A stretch of DNA of 22,250 nt, taken from contig JAMAHW010000202.1 of NCBI GenBank assembly GCA_023627715.1, positions 1 to 22,250 of the forward strand, in the 5' to 3' direction. Each line of letters starts with the position of its first letter. Position 1 is the stretch's first letter. The position numbers and the translations under genes are program-made. Shown piece by piece: positions 20,108 to 22,250 of this stretch. The stretch comes from Periconia sp. R9002 (Eukaryota; Ascomycota; Dothideomycetes; Pleosporales; Periconiaceae). The notes below the pieces were generated by a model. The model was given only the letters and a program-made list of their open reading frames with translations. It ran no database searches and was not told the origin of the DNA.

Positions 20108-20354
20108 GATCAAGAGCACGTCTCCAACATCTTACAAGAGATACACCTCTAAATGATGATACAAGGTGTGCAGTTAGACTCACTCCTCGGCCGTTATTCA
20201 TTTGGGCTTTGTCAGGCTAGACAATGGTCTTGTTCTTCTCTAGTGGAGGGTTTCGCTCAGGCATTAGAACATGAAGCGATTCAGCCCCAATCGACTCGGG
20301 GAAAACGGGTTGTACCCAACACATTCACCAAAAGCACAATCTACGCCACTCGCA

Positions 20355-20382
20355 CAAGGTTAGGGTTAGTGCGGGTCGGCCA
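20355..20382 (+). repeat. 28-bp element similar to window start
   Basis: Matches 1-28 at 23 of 28 positions in direct orientation; four of the five differences are transitions. It contains TTAGGGTTAG, which resembles telomere repeat sequence but is too short to indicate a telomere. Confidence 0.4.
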
Positions 20383-20447
20383 CCTGTTTGCAGATGCGCT
20401 GTCAATCTCGTCTGAATCTTTGCCACGCTGCTGACTTAGCAGCCGTG

Positions 20448-20461
20448 GTACCTTAAGGTAC
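20448..20461. repeat. perfect 14-bp palindrome
   Basis: GTACCTTAAGGTAC is its own reverse complement and lies just after a 6-bp stem hairpin at 20427-20443. It could be a protein-binding site or a relic of a transposon end; there is no further support. Confidence 0.6.
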
Positions 20462-21077
20462 TCCCCGCTCTCTTCTAGCCTGCCTCGTCGCCACCAGCAT
20501 CTGCTCCGCCACCGCTAGTCTAAGTGGCTGATGTCTTTCTAGGCTTCGCTGCCACTGCAGTTATATGCGAGGGTAGAGGCGTAAAAAAAGAAGCTGCCCT
20601 AGGCTGCAAACGAGGCGTCGCTAGCCGAATGGCACCTCGAGCAATATAGGATTGTGTGGCTTTACCCAACTATACACCGTTCTTGATTCTGTGATGTGCT
20701 GCTGGCTAGCATTCAGGTAATGTAGGTAGCACAGATACTAATAAGCTGCAGAACTCAGCTTGGGTTGATTAGAGAAAGAGGGGCAAGGTGTCTGCCAAGG
20801 AACCGGGAGCTTCCCTTCTGGGGGCTGCAAGGCATCTTTGCATTTTTTCCTTATTTACCCGGCACGGCGCTTCTGCCTGGGTTGGATCTGCTAGTAATAC
20901 TCTTTAAAAGAGTGCTGGGGAAATTCTTTCTGGGGTCGTTTTACTTCTATTTCCCAGCCTTCAATCTTTCCTCAGTGATTTGGCCAAATGCAAAAACTTC
21001 CTAATTGTATGCGATAAGGATTCATTATACTATACATAAACACCAGTCGCACAGCCTGAGGCCTCGTAGCACTCATC

Positions 21078-21363
21078 ATGGACAACCAAGCAAGATCTGC
21101 GCTCGTCTCAAACACCTTCAAAATGTCCGACTTCAAGGCTCTACCCGAACCATACCAAGAATACATAATGATGAACGACCCGTGCCGGCCTGATTTCGAC
21201 AAATTTTTCGTCCAGGTATTGGGATATTTCAAAGGGTGAGGCATATTATGAAGACCAGCATTGTGATGATTTTGATGTATGCAGTCGCTTCATTCGTGCT
21301 GTGCTGATAGATAACAATAGGGGTTGGAAGACCATACCAGTAGTCGATTCATCAGACTGGTAG
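21078..21363 (+). CDS. hypothetical small two-exon gene (78 aa)
   Basis: Not recognised. Exon 1 (21078-21235) reads MDNQARSALVSNTFK, MSDFKALPEPYQEYIMM and NDPCRPDFDKFFVQVLGYF. The intron (21236-21284, 49 nt) starts GTGAGG and ends ATGCAG, a length typical of this window. Exon 2 (21285-21363) reads RFIRAVLIDNNRGWK and TIPVVDSSDW before a TAG. Both exons have a polar, globular-looking composition, and the splice keeps the frame; without splicing the frame stops immediately at TGA. An AT-rich TATACTATACATAA lies about 45-60 bp upstream of the ATG. It could be an intact small gene or the front of a larger, truncated one. An antisense frame at 21246-21491 is regarded as a shadow. Confidence 0.4.
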
Positions 21364-21700
21364 TCGGTATACTTACGTTTACTGGAGTCGTCTGCCTTAT
21401 AAGGCCGTTGAGAAAGCACAGAAGCTAGTGAAGCCTCCCATCCCCCAGTGGAATGATGCAGCAGCATAACATCCAGCTCTGGGAACGACATAAACGAAGA
21501 CCGCGTAGGAAGTGATGCGAGGCGGTGATTTGTGTTAGCTTCTTAGTTGTTTAAGACGCTATAGGACGGCTAAGTATGCATGATTGCACTCGCTTGTTGT
21601 GAGCTGCAGCATAACGTTTATTGTGGTAGGCTCTTGATCTAAAGCGGGAATGGGATTGCATCGTTGTAATAAGCAGAGAGGGACGTTCACTAGGGTCGCG

Positions 21701-21747
21701 AAGGTGCGCTAGCACCAGGGCATTAAACGGCTGTGTAGGCCGAGCCG
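21701..21747 (+). repeat. truncated, diverged copy of the 69-bp repeat
   Basis: AAGGTGCGCTAGCACCAGGG followed by an ACGGCTGTGTAGGCCGAGCC block aligns to the 69-bp repeat in direct orientation, with an internal deletion of roughly 13 bases (the ACATGCTCAC part) and several substitutions. It lies about 120 bp before the better copy at 21866. Confidence 0.55.
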
Positions 21748-21865
21748 GATCTATCTTGGGCACCCACCCGCAACAGGGCTTTATTGAGAAAATGACATAA
21801 TTATTGTAGGGCCTGCAGCCTCTGTGAATGCTGACGACTCAACCACATGGAGCGAGAGGCTGGAA

Positions 21866-21934
21866 AAAGTGCGCCAAGCGCCAGGGTACCAACATGCTCA
21901 CAACGGCTATGTAGCCCGAACCACACTTTCGATC
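21866..21934 (+). repeat. 69-bp repeat upstream of TF2
   Basis: Matches 4914-4982 at 68 of 69 positions in direct orientation, and is homologous to 4833-4901 in inverted orientation. From 21935 onward the sequence follows the TF1 upstream region (inverted), whereas 4983 onward follows the PD-(D/E)XK gene. Confidence 0.85.
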
Positions 21935-22221
21935 CATCTCAGGCATCTATCCTACAACAGGACTCCACCGTACGTCATGCCCCGCCAATCTTGTCTCTAG
22001 TGGCACAATCGCACAATTGCGCTATGCTTTCATTGGTCATCTGTTTGTGCAGCCCTGCCGAAACTCCCTGGGTGTGTCATCCCAGAGGTAGAGTAGCTGG
22101 CATCTTTTCTTAAGCTTCTGATATCCCCTCACGCAGAGTACATGTCTCAAGCAGCAACAGACATCGCAGAAAGCTGTAGTAGCGCCGCAAATGCAGGTCA
22201 CAGTCTTATTTTCGCTCAATC
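21935..22221 (+). promoter_or_regulatory. TF2 upstream region, duplicate of 4546-4832
   Basis: Inverted counterpart of the TF1 upstream region, equal in total length (287 bp) although the alignment needs small compensating indels. The last 48 bp before the ATG are identical between the two copies. It probably drives TF2. Confidence 0.6.
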
Positions 22222-22250
22222 ATGGAATCTCCTGGGCCGAACCCCAAGGT
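22222..22250 (+). CDS. start of a second Zn2Cys6 transcription factor copy (TF2), cut by window edge
   Basis: The last 29 bases encode MESPGPNPK, identical in DNA to the first codons of TF1. With the upstream homology this indicates a second copy of the 820-residue zinc-cluster regulator, transcribed rightward out of the window and so away from TF1. Whether the rest of the gene is complete cannot be seen. Confidence 0.75.

Larger units (their letters stand above)
20108..21077. other. intergenic with short palindromes and a repeat
   Basis: Nearly 1 kb with no supported gene. It contains the 28-bp repeat at 20355-20382, a GCTGCT/AGCAGC hairpin (20427-20443) and a perfect 14-bp palindrome GTACCTTAAGGTAC (20448-20461). 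Open frames at 20153-20434 and 20765-21004 (+) show no domain. The content looks like decayed repeat DNA, which is inference. Confidence 0.35.

Noticed and set aside
20361..20370. Telomere-like TTAGGGTTAG
   Set aside because: Less than two repeat units and embedded in a 28-bp repeat; not evidence of a chromosome end.
1..22250. CRISPR arrays, rRNA, bacterial operons or promoters
   Set aside because: None is visible; gene structure is eukaryotic throughout.

Overview
The window looks like accessory DNA from a filamentous ascomycete (Pezizomycotina). The evidence is genes split by short introns (mostly 47-125 nt, GT..AG, several with CTAAC/CTGAC-type branch sites), a Zn2Cys6 transcription factor, a pogo/Fot1-like transposon, fungal PD-(D/E)XK-like proteins and debris of a PNP/WD40 NLR-type gene. 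The class cannot be fixed from sequence alone; Eurotiomycetes is only a guess. All gene models were spliced by eye and have no transcript support.

Layout. A candidate small secreted protein lies at 497-1196 (-). An 820-residue zinc-cluster regulator (TF1) occupies 1855-4545 (-). Its upstream side meets a 150-bp palindrome (4833-4982) made of two inverted copies of a 69-bp repeat. A first PD-(D/E)XK-like gene (5050-6618, +) starts just beyond the palindrome and carries one frame break in a run of C. A candidate signal-peptide mini-ORF lies at 7463-7717. An apparently intact four-exon membrane-anchored alpha/beta hydrolase occupies 7815-9502 (-). Between 10510 and about 11290 are NLR fragments: the N-terminal nucleoside-phosphorylase-like domain on + and a WD40 remnant on -, end to end. 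Two conserved fungal genes of unknown role are divergent at 12946-13407 (-) and 13999-14753 (+).

A 2,024-bp pogo/Fot1-like element (15669-17692) has 24-bp perfect terminal inverted repeats and a TA duplication. Its transposase has two in-frame stops. It sits in the last codons of a BTB/POZ gene (17675-18158, -). A second, apparently intact PD-(D/E)XK-like gene (18771-20107, +) is divergent from the BTB gene. A possible 78-residue two-exon gene follows at 21078-21363.

The right end (21866-22250) repeats, in inverted orientation, the upstream region and first codons of TF1. A second copy of the regulator (TF2) therefore starts at 22222 and runs out of the window. About 17 kb lies between two outward-facing TF copies, bounded by direct 69-bp repeats that match at 68 of 69 positions. 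The most notable structural signal is this repeat/TF arrangement; no known named system was recognised in it. No operon-like cooperation between genes is implied. The common theme is a rearranged, transposon-marked segment carrying DNA-binding, nuclease-fold and NLR-type genes alongside a few ordinary conserved genes.
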